Source of the DNA: Palsa-883 sp963826975
GTDB taxonomy: Bacteria; Pseudomonadota; Alphaproteobacteria; Acetobacterales; Acetobacteraceae
Length of the DNA stretch: 64,000 bases
NCBI GenBank assembly: GCA_963826975.1
Contig: CAWGZJ010000011.1
Location: forward strand, 1-64,000
Direction: 5' to 3'
The notes under the pieces are model-generated. The model saw nothing but the letters and a program-made list of their open reading frames with translations, did no database searches and had not been told where the DNA came from. This document shows, in pieces, positions 9,455-17,672 of this stretch; within the stretch, counting starts at the first letter, position 1, and every line of letters starts with the position of its first letter. A program made the position numbers and the translations under genes.

Positions 9455-9871
9455 GGAGCCAGGAATGGAGAGCTGGTCCTGCCGGATCAGCTTTCCGCTC
9501 GTTCCAGCCCGGGCTTCCGTCCTTGACTGCTATCGGACGCACTCGTTCGAAATCCTTCGTTCATATCGGTAACGCTCGCGGAGAGCATCGGCTGTTCGGC
9601 AGCGTGGCGGTCGAGGCGCACTGCTAGTGCCTGTAGTCGCGGGGAGCGGCAGGTCGTCAATGCTGGACGACTTGTGCCGGGGCGGCCGCCGATGGAATTT
9701 TCATTGCGACGGCGTCCATGTGGGCGGCGATTTTGGAACCTCTGGCGGGCTTGGTCCGGCCTGAGGGGCGTCAGCCGGCGCTGGAGCCCACGGTAGCGTT
9801 CGGCGAACAATTCCACTGACGGTTCACGCTTGACTGATCAAAGTCAGCATCGCATATGTGATGTCTGGGAC
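9455..9871. other. Intergenic region upstream of the XRE regulator
   Basis: 417 bp. A minus-strand frame of 109 codons (9487-9816) has Arg-rich composition and no RBS; I considered a decayed insertion-sequence remnant but could not support it. The XRE frame is open back to 9830, but the family-like start is at 9872. Confidence 0.35.
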
Positions 9872-10168
9872 ATGATAACTGCCGCTCAGATGCGTGCTGC
9901 GCGTGCCCTGCTGGGGATCGACCAGCGGACGCTGGCCGAGTTGTCCGGCCTGTCGCTGCCGACCATCCAGCGGATGGAGGCCTCGGACGGCGTGGTGCGC
10001 GGCAATGTCAACTCGCTGATGAAGCTGGTGGGTGCGCTGCATGACGCGGGCATCGAGTTGATCAACGAGAACGCGGCCAGTGCCGGCGGAGGTCGCGGGG
10101 TGCGGCTGATTAATCCCCGCGGTCACGGACCGTCGCGTGATCCCGGCCGTGTGATGCCGGTCGCATGA
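9872..10168 (+). CDS. XRE-family helix-turn-helix regulator
   Basis: 98 residues. MITAAQMRAARALLGIDQRT is the characteristic opening of small alphaproteobacterial Cro/CI-type regulators; the HTH spans about residues 8-32 (QRTLAELSGLSLPTIQRME), then LMKLVGALHDAGIELINEN, the usual C-terminal helix and strand, and GVRL. The start at 9872 was chosen over 9830 because it coincides with the conserved family N-terminus. It ends 24 bp before hyfB and reads in the same direction, so it may autoregulate with the hydrogenase-like operon. That is inference from position. Confidence 0.8.
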   Translation: MITAAQMRAARALLGIDQRTLAELSGLSLPTIQRMEASDGVVRGNVNSLMKLVGALHDAGIELINENAASAGGGRGVRLINPRGHGPSRDPGRVMPVA

Positions 10169-10198
10169 TCCCAGCCGCATGATGCCGGTCGCATGATC
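10151..10198. repeat. 20-bp direct repeat across the XRE stop and hyfB start
   Basis: RTGATGCCGGTCGCATGATC occurs at 10151-10170 and 10179-10198, 28 bp apart. Copy one contains the XRE stop (TGA 10166-10168) overlapping an ATG; copy two contains the hyfB ATG at 10193. The arrangement looks like a 28-bp tandem duplication that split a former ATGA stop/start overlap. Confidence 0.75.
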
Positions 10199-12193
10199 GT
10201 CTTCCTGCTGCTGTGCGTCGGCGCGTTGTTCGCGCTCGCCCTGGCCGCGGTCCCGCTCGCTGCGATCCCGGCCGGCCGGCCGATTATCTATGGCGGCGCA
10301 CTGGCCGTGACCTCGATTGCTGCGCTGGTCGCCGTTTTCGCGATCCGCGCCGCGCCGTCCGCGCTGGTTCTGCCGCTGGGTTTGCCTTGGCTGGGCGCGC
10401 ATTTCCGGCTCGACGCACTTGCGGCGTTCTTCCTGCTGGTGGTGAACCTTGGTGCCGCCGCGGCCAGTCTGTACGCGATCGGCTACGGTCGGCACGAGGC
10501 GGCGCCGCACCGCGTGCTGCCGTTCTATGCGGCCTTCCTTGGCGCGATGAACCTGGTTGTGCTGGCGGCCGACGCTTACAGCTTCCTGTTGTCGTGGGAA
10601 TTGATGTCGCTCGCGTCCTGGGCGCTGGTCGTATCGCAGCACCGCGTCGCCGATAATCTGCGCGCCGGCTACATCTACATCGTCATGGCGAGTTTCGGCA
10701 CGCTGGCGCTGCTGCTGGGCTTCGGCCTGCTGGCGGGGCCGGCCGGTGCCTACGACTTCGCCGCGATGCGCACCGTGCATCTCTCGCCGGGGCTGGCGGC
10801 CATGGTGTTGGCGTTGGTGCTGATCGGCGCCGGATCGAAGGCGGGACTGGTGCCGCTGCATGTCTGGCTGCCGCTGGCGCATCCCGCCGCGCCCAGCCAC
10901 GTGTCCGCGCTGATGAGTGGCGTGATGACCAAGGTCGCGGTCTACGGCTTCATCCGCATCGTGTTCGATCTGCTTGGGGCGCCGACCTGGTGGTCCGCGG
11001 TGGTCGTGCTGGTGCTGGGCGGCGTGACCTCGGTGCTGGGTGTGCTCTACGCGCTGATGCAGCACGACCTGAAGCGGTTGCTGGCGTATCACACGGTGGA
11101 GAATATCGGCATCATCTTCATCGGTCTGGGACTGGCGCTGGCATTTCAGGCCAACGGCTTTGCCGCGGGCGCCGCGCTGGCGCTGACCGCAGCATTGTTC
11201 CATGTATTTAACCATTCGCTGTTCAAGAGCCTGTTGTTCTTCGGCGCCGGCGCGGTGCTGACGGCGACCGGCGAGCGGGACATGGAGCATCTGGGCGGGC
11301 TGATCCATCGCATGCCGCGCACCGCGTTCCTGTTCCTGGTGGGCTGCGCGGCGATCTCCGCCCTGCCGCCGCTGAACGGTTTCGTTTCGGAATGGCTGAC
11401 CTTCCAGGCGATCCTGTTGCGTCCAGATCTGCCCCAGTGGGGCTTGAAGATTGCCATCCCGGCCGACGGCGCGCTGCTGGCGCTGTCGGCCGCGCTGGCC
11501 GCCGCCTGCTTCGTCAAGGCGTTCGGCATCAGCTTTCTCGGACGCCCGCGCGGGACGGCGGCGGCGGTGGCGCGGGAAGTGGACGGGTTTTCGATTGCCG
11601 CCATGGGCCTGTTTGCCGCGCTGTGCCTGCTGGCGGGCATTCTGCCCGGTCTGGTCATCGATGGGCTGGCGCCGGTGGTGCAGGCGCTGAGTGGCGCGCG
11701 CATGCCGGTGCAGCTTGCGGTGCCGTTTCTGTCGATTGTGCCGAGTGAGGCCGCGCGCAGCTCGTATAACGGCTTGCTGGTGTTCCTGTTCATCGCCGCG
11801 TCTGCCTGGCTTGCGGCGTGTGCTGTCCATCGTTTCGCCTCGCGCGCGCTACGTCGAGGTCCAGCCTGGGACTGCGGATTCCCCGATCCCCGCCCGGCGA
11901 CGCAATACACCGCCGACAGCTTCGCCCAACCGATCCGCCGGGTTTTCGGTGCCGTTGTGTTCCGCTCGCGCGAGGTCGTGACGATGCCGCCGCCTGGCGA
12001 CATGTCACCCGCGCGCATCGAAAAGACGTTGCGCGACCCGGTATGGGATGCGTTCTACGCGCCGGTCGCCGGTGCGGTTTCCGCCGCGGCGCAGGCGCTG
12101 AACCATCTGCAGTTTCTTACCATACGCCGCTACCTCAGTCTGGTGTTCGGCGCGCTGATCGTTCTGCTGCTGGCGTTGGCGCTGTGGCAGTGA
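10193..12193 (+). CDS. hyfB: Hydrogenase-4 subunit B-like, proton-pumping NuoL/M-type membrane subunit
   Basis: 666 residues of nearly continuous membrane helices, in the Mrp/NuoL-M-N antiporter-like family and close in length to E. coli HyfB (672). Typical blocks are SWELMSLASWALVVSQH, SFGTLALLLGFGLL, GAGSKAGLVPLHVWLPLAHPAAPSH (the conserved Lys and His region), HDLKRLLAYHTVENIG and HVFNHSLFKSLLFFGAGAV, then a long C-terminal extension ending in an amphipathic stretch and a final helix. It should form a proton-translocating channel of the membrane arm. First gene of the hyf-like operon; no clear Shine-Dalgarno sequence precedes it, perhaps because of the local duplication. Stop overlaps hyfC (GTGA). 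Confidence 0.9.
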   Translation: MIVFLLLCVGALFALALAAVPLAAIPAGRPIIYGGALAVTSIAALVAVFAIRAAPSALVLPLGLPWLGAHFRLDALAAFFLLVVNLGAAAASLYAIGYGRHEAAPHRVLPFYAAFLGAMNLVVLAADAYSFLLSWELMSLASWALVVSQHRVADNLRAGYIYIVMASFGTLALLLGFGLLAGPAGAYDFAAMRTVHLSPGLAAMVLALVLIGAGSKAGLVPLHVWLPLAHPAAPSHVSALMSGVMTKVAVYGFIRIVFDLLGAPTWWSAVVVLVLGGVTSVLGVLYALMQHDLKRLLAYHTVENIGIIFIGLGLALAFQANGFAAGAALALTAALFHVFNHSLFKSLLFFGAGAVLTATGERDMEHLGGLIHRMPRTAFLFLVGCAAISALPPLNGFVSEWLTFQAILLRPDLPQWGLKIAIPADGALLALSAALAAACFVKAFGISFLGRPRGTAAAVAREVDGFSIAAMGLFAALCLLAGILPGLVIDGLAPVVQALSGARMPVQLAVPFLSIVPSEAARSSYNGLLVFLFIAASAWLAACAVHRFASRALRRGPAWDCGFPDPRPATQYTADSFAQPIRRVFGAVVFRSREVVTMPPPGDMSPARIEKTLRDPVWDAFYAPVAGAVSAAAQALNHLQFLTIRRYLSLVFGALIVLLLALALWQ

Positions 12194-13137
12194 TCCGCGA
12201 CCTTCTGGTGCAGGGCGCGCAGATGCTGTTGGTGTTGTTGCTGGCGCCGCTGCTGACCGGCGTCGTGCGCAAGGTGAAGGCACGACTCAACCGCCGCCAG
12301 GGTGCCAGCGTGATCCAGCCGTATCGCGATTTGCGTCGCTTGCTGGGCAAGGAGGTGGTGCTGGCGGACAACGCCTCCTGGCTGTTCCGCGCGGCGCCCT
12401 ATCTGATCTTCGCCGTTACTTGGGTGGCGGCGTCATTGATCCCGACGTTCGGCACCGGCCTGATCTTCTCCTGGTCGGGCGATCTGATCGCGATCGCCGC
12501 GCTGATCGGCAGCGCGCGCTTCCTGCTGGCGCTGGCCGGGCTTGATGTCGGCACCAGTTTCGGCGGCATCGGCGCCTCGCGCGAGGTGATGATCGCCTCG
12601 TTGGCTGAGCCGGCAATGCTGATGATCGCGGTTACGCTGGCGCTGACCGCCGGGTCCACCCAGCTCTCCACCATCGCCGCGTTCATGCTGCACTCCGGCA
12701 GCCTGCGCGTGTCGCTGGGGATGGCGCTTGTTGCGTTCATCATTGTTGCGGTGGCGGAGAACGGACGCATCCCGGTGGACAACCCGGCGACGCATCTCGA
12801 GCTGACCATGGTGCATGAGGCGATGGTGCTGGAATATTCCGGCCGGCATCTGGCGATGATCGAGCTGGCGAGTGCGCTGAAGCTGCTGCTGTATGTTTCG
12901 GCGATTGCCTGCCTGTTTTTGCCATGGGGGTTGGCGACGGGCGAGGCGGGGCTTGGCGTCTACTCGATCGGGGTTGTTGCGTATTTGTGCAAGCTGGTGC
13001 TGGGGGCGGTGGCGCTGGGGGTGTTCGAGACCTCGATCGCGAAGATGCGGGTGTTTCGGGTGCCGAATTTTCTTGGCGCTGCGTTGATGTTGGGGCTGTT
13101 GGGCGTGCTGCTGTTGTTCGTTTCGCGGGGAATGTGA
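12190..13137 (+). CDS. hyfC: Hydrogenase-4 subunit C-like, NuoH-type membrane anchor
   Basis: 315 residues, the same length as E. coli HyfC, in the NuoH/HycD family that anchors the hydrophilic module to the membrane. Blocks: LLAPLLTGVVRKVKARLNRRQGAS, QPYRDLRRLLGKE, and the loop ENGRIPVDNPATHLELTMVHEAM, which carries the conserved acidic residues of this family. About eight membrane helices. A GTG start at 12190 overlaps the hyfB stop. The next gene is separated by 199 bp filled by a long palindrome. Confidence 0.92.
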   Translation: MIRDLLVQGAQMLLVLLLAPLLTGVVRKVKARLNRRQGASVIQPYRDLRRLLGKEVVLADNASWLFRAAPYLIFAVTWVAASLIPTFGTGLIFSWSGDLIAIAALIGSARFLLALAGLDVGTSFGGIGASREVMIASLAEPAMLMIAVTLALTAGSTQLSTIAAFMLHSGSLRVSLGMALVAFIIVAVAENGRIPVDNPATHLELTMVHEAMVLEYSGRHLAMIELASALKLLLYVSAIACLFLPWGLATGEAGLGVYSIGVVAYLCKLVLGAVALGVFETSIAKMRVFRVPNFLGAALMLGLLGVLLLFVSRGM

Positions 13138-13158
13138 TGGCGGCGGTGTGCACCAGCA

Positions 13159-13312
13159 TTCTCCCCCTCCCCTTGAGGGCTTGGGCCGCGAAGCGGACCA
13201 AGGTTGGGGGGAGGGGTAGGGGCGCGAGCAGCTTCGGTGCGACCCTGGCACCGACCCCTCCCCCCAACCTTGGTCCGCTTCGCGGCCCAAGCCCTCAAGG
13301 GGAGGGGGAGAA
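13159..13312. repeat. Palindromic element, 58-bp perfect arms (copy 1)
   Basis: Left arm 13159-13216 and right arm 13255-13312 are exact reverse complements over 58 bp, starting TTCTCCCCCTCCCCTTGAGG, with a 38-nt loop. The same arms occur at 16934-17088, and the loops share a core (CTTCGG-GCGACCCTGGCA). It fills the gap between hyfC and hyfE in the middle of the operon. It could be a mobile REP/MITE-like element and, as RNA, a very stable stem that would affect expression of downstream genes. Confidence 0.95.
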
Positions 13313-13336
13313 GTGTGCCCTTGGGAATCCGCCCCC

Positions 13337-14005
13337 ATGATCTCTCAAGGCCTCAACTTCGACGTCGCGCACATGCTCGCCGGGGGGCTGGTCCTTGTCA
13401 GTTTCATGATGCTGTACCAAGACCGGCTCTACGCGCTGATCAACGTGCTGGCACTGCACGCCGTCGTGCTGGCGGCCTCGGTCGCCTGGCAGGCTTACAT
13501 CCACGACGCACCGCATCTGTATATCACCGCGGCGATCGCGCTGGGCTTCAAGGCCATCATCATTCCGGTGGCGCTCAAGCGCATGGTCTTCCGCCTGGGC
13601 ATCCACCGCGAGATCGAAACGGTCGTCGGCATCGGCCTGACGATGCTTGCCGGCATTGCCTTGGTCGGGCTGTCGATGGAGGTAATGCTGCCGGTCACCG
13701 CGCATGTCGATCCGGTGGGACGCGAGGATATCGCCCTTGCATTGTCGGTCGTGCTGCTGGGTCTGCTGATGATGGTGACGCGGCGCAACGCGGTCGGTCA
13801 GGTCGTCGGCTTCATGTCGCTGGAGAACGGCATCAACCTGGCCGCCACCGGCGCGCAGGGCATGCCGCTGGTAGTGGAGATCAGCATCGCCTTCTCCATC
13901 CTGATCGCATTCATCGTGATCGGCATCTTCCTGTTCCGCATCCGCGAGCGCTTCGATACGGTGGACCTGAGCGCGCTCGATCAGTTCCGCGGTGAGCGGC
14001 GATGA
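13337..14005 (+). CDS. hyfE: Hydrogenase-4 subunit E-like membrane protein
   Basis: 222 residues, close to E. coli HyfE (216), with about seven membrane helices. LGFKAIIIPVALKRM and RRNAVGQVVGFMSLENGINL resemble the NuoK-like part of HyfE. The start at 13337 was chosen after the palindrome; an in-frame upstream start at 13313 lies against the repeat. No strong RBS is visible (preceding bases are C-rich). Stop overlaps hyfF (ATGA). Confidence 0.85.
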   Translation: MISQGLNFDVAHMLAGGLVLVSFMMLYQDRLYALINVLALHAVVLAASVAWQAYIHDAPHLYITAAIALGFKAIIIPVALKRMVFRLGIHREIETVVGIGLTMLAGIALVGLSMEVMLPVTAHVDPVGREDIALALSVVLLGLLMMVTRRNAVGQVVGFMSLENGINLAATGAQGMPLVVEISIAFSILIAFIVIGIFLFRIRERFDTVDLSALDQFRGERR

Positions 14006-15432
14006 ATGAGTTGGTCATCCTGCTGACCCCGCTGGTGGGCGCCGCGGTCCTCGCGATCGTGCCGGCGTATCGGCTGTCCGCCCGGATCAACGTCCTTGCG
14101 TGCCTTGTGGCGTTTCTGGCCGCGGCCTCATTGTTCTTGTGGCGTCCGGAGGTCGGGCAGTACCTGCTGATCGACGATCTGAACGTCGTCTTCATCGTGC
14201 TGACCAACTTCGTCGCGTTCACCACCAGCGCCTTCAGCGCCAGTTATATCGGTCACGAACTGGAAACCGGCCGCCTGACTCCGTCCTATCTGCGGTTCTA
14301 CCATGCGATGTACCAGGTCATGCTGTTCGGCATGAACCTGGCGCTGATCGCCAACAATATCGGCCTGATGTGGGTCGCGGTGGAGCTCGCGACCCTCAGC
14401 ACGGTATTGATGGTCGGCATCTACCGCACGCACGAGGCGATCGAGGCGGCGTGGAAATACTTCATCCTTGGCAGTGTCGGCATCGCGCTGGCGTTGTTTG
14501 GCACTATCCTGGTCTACCTTGCCGCCCGGCCGGTGGTGGGCGAGGGCATGGATGCGATGGTTTGGACCGAGTTGCTGCGTCACGCCAGCTTGTTCGATCC
14601 ATCGTTGCTGAATGTTGCGTTCATCTTCCTGCTGCTGGGCTATGGCACCAAGGTCGGGTTGGCGCCGTTGCACGCCTGGTTGCCCGATGCGCATGCGGAA
14701 GGTCCGACGCCGATCTCCGCCGTGTTGTCTGGCCTGCTGCTGAACGTCGCGCTGTATGCCCTGTTGCGCTTCAAGATGCTGCTGGCGGCCAATGCGGGAG
14801 CCATCGCGCCCGGGCCATTGATGATCGCGCTGGGATTGCTGTCGCTGATCTTCGCTGGGTTCATGCTGTATCGGCGGCGCGACATCAAGCGCATGTTCGC
14901 CTACTCGTCGATCGAGCACATGGGCATCATCGTGTTCGCGTTCGGCATGGCGGGCCCGATCGGCAATTTCGCCGGATTGTTGCAGATGACGATGCACAGC
15001 CTGACCAAGTCGGCGATCTTCTTCTCGGTCGGTCATGTGGCGCAGGTGAAGGGCACGCAGCGCATCGCCGAGATCGGCGGGCTGACCGAGAGCCATCCGG
15101 TGCTCGGCTGGGGACTGATCGGCGGCGTCGCCGCGATCGCCGGGCTGCCGCCGTTCGGCGTGTTCCAGAGCGAATTCCTTGTGGTCAGCTCGACCTTTGC
15201 CCGTGCGCCGGTGCTGGCGGTCTTGCTGGTGTTCGGTCTGCTGATCGCGTTCGGCGCGCTGATGCTGCGGCTGAGTTCCGTCGCGTTCGGCCCGCCGCTT
15301 GGCCCGGTTGGGCCGGTGAAAGCGTCCTATGTGCCGATGTTCGCGCATCTGGCGTTGGTGCTGGTGGCGGGGTTCTATTTGCCCGCGCCGCTGGTCGCCT
15401 GGTTCCAGCACGTCGCGACGTTGTTGGGCTGA
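14002..15432 (+). CDS. hyfF: Hydrogenase-4 subunit F-like, NuoM/N-type membrane subunit
   Basis: 476 residues, antiporter-like proton-channel subunit. Blocks: MWVAVELATLSTVLMVGIYR (conserved Glu), LGYGTKVGLAPLHAWLPDAH (Lys and His), YRRRDIKRMFAYSSIEHMG, MHSLTKSAIFFSVG and GLPPFGVFQSEFLV. About fourteen helices. ATG overlaps the hyfE stop, indicating coupled translation. With HyfB it provides two antiporter-type channels, so the complex should be ion-pumping. Confidence 0.92.
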   Translation: MNELVILLTPLVGAAVLAIVPAYRLSARINVLACLVAFLAAASLFLWRPEVGQYLLIDDLNVVFIVLTNFVAFTTSAFSASYIGHELETGRLTPSYLRFYHAMYQVMLFGMNLALIANNIGLMWVAVELATLSTVLMVGIYRTHEAIEAAWKYFILGSVGIALALFGTILVYLAARPVVGEGMDAMVWTELLRHASLFDPSLLNVAFIFLLLGYGTKVGLAPLHAWLPDAHAEGPTPISAVLSGLLLNVALYALLRFKMLLAANAGAIAPGPLMIALGLLSLIFAGFMLYRRRDIKRMFAYSSIEHMGIIVFAFGMAGPIGNFAGLLQMTMHSLTKSAIFFSVGHVAQVKGTQRIAEIGGLTESHPVLGWGLIGGVAAIAGLPPFGVFQSEFLVVSSTFARAPVLAVLLVFGLLIAFGALMLRLSSVAFGPPLGPVGPVKASYVPMFAHLALVLVAGFYLPAPLVAWFQHVATLLG

Positions 15433-15435
15433 GCG

Positions 15436-16905
15436 ATGGGCACTGTTGCGAGCCTGCTGGAGATGGGACGCGTGGTCGAGGGGCACGTCCCATTCCCTCG
15501 CGCCGTCGTCGATGCGGCGGTGTGGCGACAGGCTGCTGAACATCTGGCTGCCGGCCGGTGCACGCTGTTGAGCCTGTGGGGCGAACCCGATCAGGTGCAC
15601 ATGGCACTGCTGGAGCCTGACGCATTGCCGGTGATCGGCGTGCTGACTGTGGCCTGCCTGGATGGGCGCTATCCTGCGGTCGGCGCGCTGCATCCGCCGG
15701 CGATGCGGCTGGAACGCGCGTTGCGCGATCTGTACCGGATCGAACCGACGGGCCTGCCCGACAAGCGCCCCTGGCTGGATCACGGCAGCGACCCGACTGC
15801 CTATAAGTTTCTGCCGGTGCAGGGCGAACATCTGCACCAGATCCCGGTTGGTCCTGTACACGCCGGCATCATCGAACCCGGTCATTTCCGCTTCACCGCC
15901 GATGGCGAAACGGTGGTACGACTGGAAGAGCGTCTGGGCTATGTGCACAAAGGGGTCGATGCGCTGATGCACGGAGCAACGTTGGCGCAAGCGGCGAAAC
16001 TCGCCGGCCGCGTCTCTGGGGATAGTACCGTGGCCTATGCGATTGCCTTCGCTCGTGCGGTGGAGGCGGCGCTGGGTGTAACGGCGCCACCGCGTGCGGA
16101 GTTCCTGCGCGCCGTAATGGCGGAGTTGGAGCGTGTGTCCAATCACCTGGGCGATGTCGGCGCGATCTGCAACGACGCGTCGTTCAGCATCATGCTGACG
16201 CATTGCGGCGTGCTGCGCGAGCGGGTCCTGCGCGCCGCGCAGGCGTGCTTCGGCCATCGGCTGATGATGGATTGCGTGATGCCGGGCGGCGTCGCTGTCG
16301 ATCTGGCACCGGAAGGGGTCAGCGGGTTGCGCGCGCTGACCGCCGAGTTGCGCGCCCGCTTCGCCGTCCTGGTGGCGTTGTATGACGGCACGGCATCCTT
16401 ACAGGATCGAACCGTCACCACCGGCATCGTGAGCGCTGCGTTGGTGCGGCGTTTTGGTGCCGGTGGGTATGTTGGCCGCGCCTCCGGCCGTGACTTTGAT
16501 TGCCGCCGTACGCCGGGTTATGCGCCTTATGATTTGCTCAGCTTCACTGTGCCCACGCGCGAGGAGGGCGATGTCAATGCACGCGTCTGGATCCGCATCG
16601 GGGAGATCGGCCAGAGTCTGTCGCTGATTGAGCAATGTTTGGACCGGCTGGCTGGCGGGGATATCCGGATCGCGCTGACGCCGAGTGTCCCGGCCGAGGG
16701 GATGGCGATGGCGGAAGCGTTCCGTGGTGATGTTCTGGTGTGGGTGCGGATTGGCGCTGATGGCGGTGTTGATCGGTGCCATTTGCGCGATGCGTCCTGG
16801 TTCCAATGGCCGCTGCTGGAAGCCGCGATCGAGGGCAACATCGTCGCGGACTTTCCGCTGTGCAACAAGAGTTTCAATTGTTCTTATTCTGGGCATGATT
16901 TGTGA
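15436..16905 (+). CDS. hyfG: Hydrogenase-4 large-subunit homologue lacking most NiFe ligands (Ehr-type)
   Basis: 489 residues with a short NuoC-like N-terminal part (~1-120) and a NuoD/HycE-like catalytic part (IPVGPVHAGIIEPGHFRF, ~136-153). In true group 4 hydrogenases the N-terminal ligand motif is RVCGIC; here it reads RVSGDS (192-197), so both cysteines are Ser194 and Ser197 (codons TCT and AGT). The C-terminal DPCxxC motif is replaced by SFNCSYSGHDL at the extreme end, with Cys482 kept and serine at 485. The protein ends there with no cleavable tail as seen in many maturing hydrogenases. This pattern matches the described energy-converting-hydrogenase-related (Ehr) complexes, which are not expected to bind NiFe. 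Its substrate is unknown. Starts 3 bp after hyfF. Confidence 0.9.
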   Translation: MGTVASLLEMGRVVEGHVPFPRAVVDAAVWRQAAEHLAAGRCTLLSLWGEPDQVHMALLEPDALPVIGVLTVACLDGRYPAVGALHPPAMRLERALRDLYRIEPTGLPDKRPWLDHGSDPTAYKFLPVQGEHLHQIPVGPVHAGIIEPGHFRFTADGETVVRLEERLGYVHKGVDALMHGATLAQAAKLAGRVSGDSTVAYAIAFARAVEAALGVTAPPRAEFLRAVMAELERVSNHLGDVGAICNDASFSIMLTHCGVLRERVLRAAQACFGHRLMMDCVMPGGVAVDLAPEGVSGLRALTAELRARFAVLVALYDGTASLQDRTVTTGIVSAALVRRFGAGGYVGRASGRDFDCRRTPGYAPYDLLSFTVPTREEGDVNARVWIRIGEIGQSLSLIEQCLDRLAGGDIRIALTPSVPAEGMAMAEAFRGDVLVWVRIGADGGVDRCHLRDASWFQWPLLEAAIEGNIVADFPLCNKSFNCSYSGHDL

Positions 16906-16933
16906 GTGGTTTCGTTGTCATGGAAGGACAGCG

Positions 16934-17088
16934 TTCTCCCCCTCCCCTTGAGGGCTTGGGCCGCGAAGCGGACCAAGGTTGGGGGGAGGGGGCGGTGCCG
17001 CGGGGATCTTCGGAGCGACCCTGGCATCAACCCCTCCCCCCAACCTTGGTCCGCTTCGCGGCCCAAGCCCTCAAGGGGAGGGGGAGAA
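16934..17088. repeat. Palindromic element, 58-bp perfect arms (copy 2)
   Basis: Left arm 16934-16991 and right arm 17031-17088 are exact reverse complements and identical in sequence to the arms of copy 1 at 13159-13312; loop 39 nt. It occupies the hyfG-hyfI gap. Two copies of the same element in one operon 3.7 kb apart imply transposition or recombination-driven copying. Confidence 0.95.
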
Positions 17089-17122
17089 TCGTCGTCACCC
17101 GCCATCACACTCTGCCACGCCA

Positions 17123-17626
17123 ATGCTGAAGCTCCTGCTCGAAGGCCTGCGCCGGCCGCTGACCGAGCCCCGGCCCGATGACACTCCCGAGCTCATGGCC
17201 CTCGCCGCGCAGCTAAACGCCGCCGCTCGCCGCAAGCTCGGCCGTGGTCTGTCGATCCGCGAGGTCGATGCCGGCTCCTGCAACGGCTGCGAGCTGGAAA
17301 TCCACGCCCTCAACAACGCCTATTACGACCTGGATCGTTTCGGCCTGCGCTTCGTTGCCTCGCCGCGCCACGCCGACGTGTTGCTGGTCACCGGCCCGGT
17401 CACTCGCAACATGCGCGAGGGGCTGGAGCGAACCTGGCGCGCTACGCCGGACCCGAAATGGGTGGTTGCGGCCGGCGACTGCGCCACGGGATGCGGGGTG
17501 TTTGCCGGCAGTCCGGCCTGCCTCGGCGCCGTCTCCAGGGTCGTGCCCGTCGACCTTACCATCCCGGGCTGCCCGCCGACCCCGACCCAGCTTCTGCAGG
17601 GCCTGCTCGCGCTGCTGCAGCGCTGA
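17123..17626 (+). CDS. hyfI: Hydrogenase-4 small-subunit homologue (NuoB-like 4Fe-4S protein)
   Basis: 167 residues, NuoB/HycG family. The proximal cluster ligands are intact: Cys53 and Cys56 in GSCNGCELEI, Cys120 (or 124) in GDCATGCGVF, and Cys150 in PGCPPTPTQ. It should carry one 4Fe-4S cluster that passes electrons to the partner large subunit. The family-typical long C-terminal ferredoxin-like extension is absent, and no separate HyfH/HyfA ferredoxin gene is nearby. Start at 17123 follows palindrome copy 2. The last gene of the hyf-like operon. Confidence 0.9.
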   Translation: MLKLLLEGLRRPLTEPRPDDTPELMALAAQLNAAARRKLGRGLSIREVDAGSCNGCELEIHALNNAYYDLDRFGLRFVASPRHADVLLVTGPVTRNMREGLERTWRATPDPKWVVAAGDCATGCGVFAGSPACLGAVSRVVPVDLTIPGCPPTPTQLLQGLLALLQR

Positions 17627-17672
17627 GCCTATAATTCCCCGAACGCCCAATCTTGAAGGGGAATGCCGCACC

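Noticed and set aside
9487..9816. Possible insertion-sequence remnant on the minus strand
   Set aside because: No terminal repeats, no recognisable transposase motif and no RBS; similarity impression too weak.
9824..11830. 668-codon open frame on the minus strand
   Set aside because: Antisense to the XRE gene and hyfB; composition of a shadow frame.
13138..13336. CRISPR-like repeat region
   Set aside because: There are only two inverted arms with one loop, not several direct repeats with unique spacers. No cas genes in the window.
14128..16257. 709-codon open frame on the minus strand
   Set aside because: Antisense to hyfF and hyfG; Arg/Gln/His-rich translation typical of GC-rich shadows.
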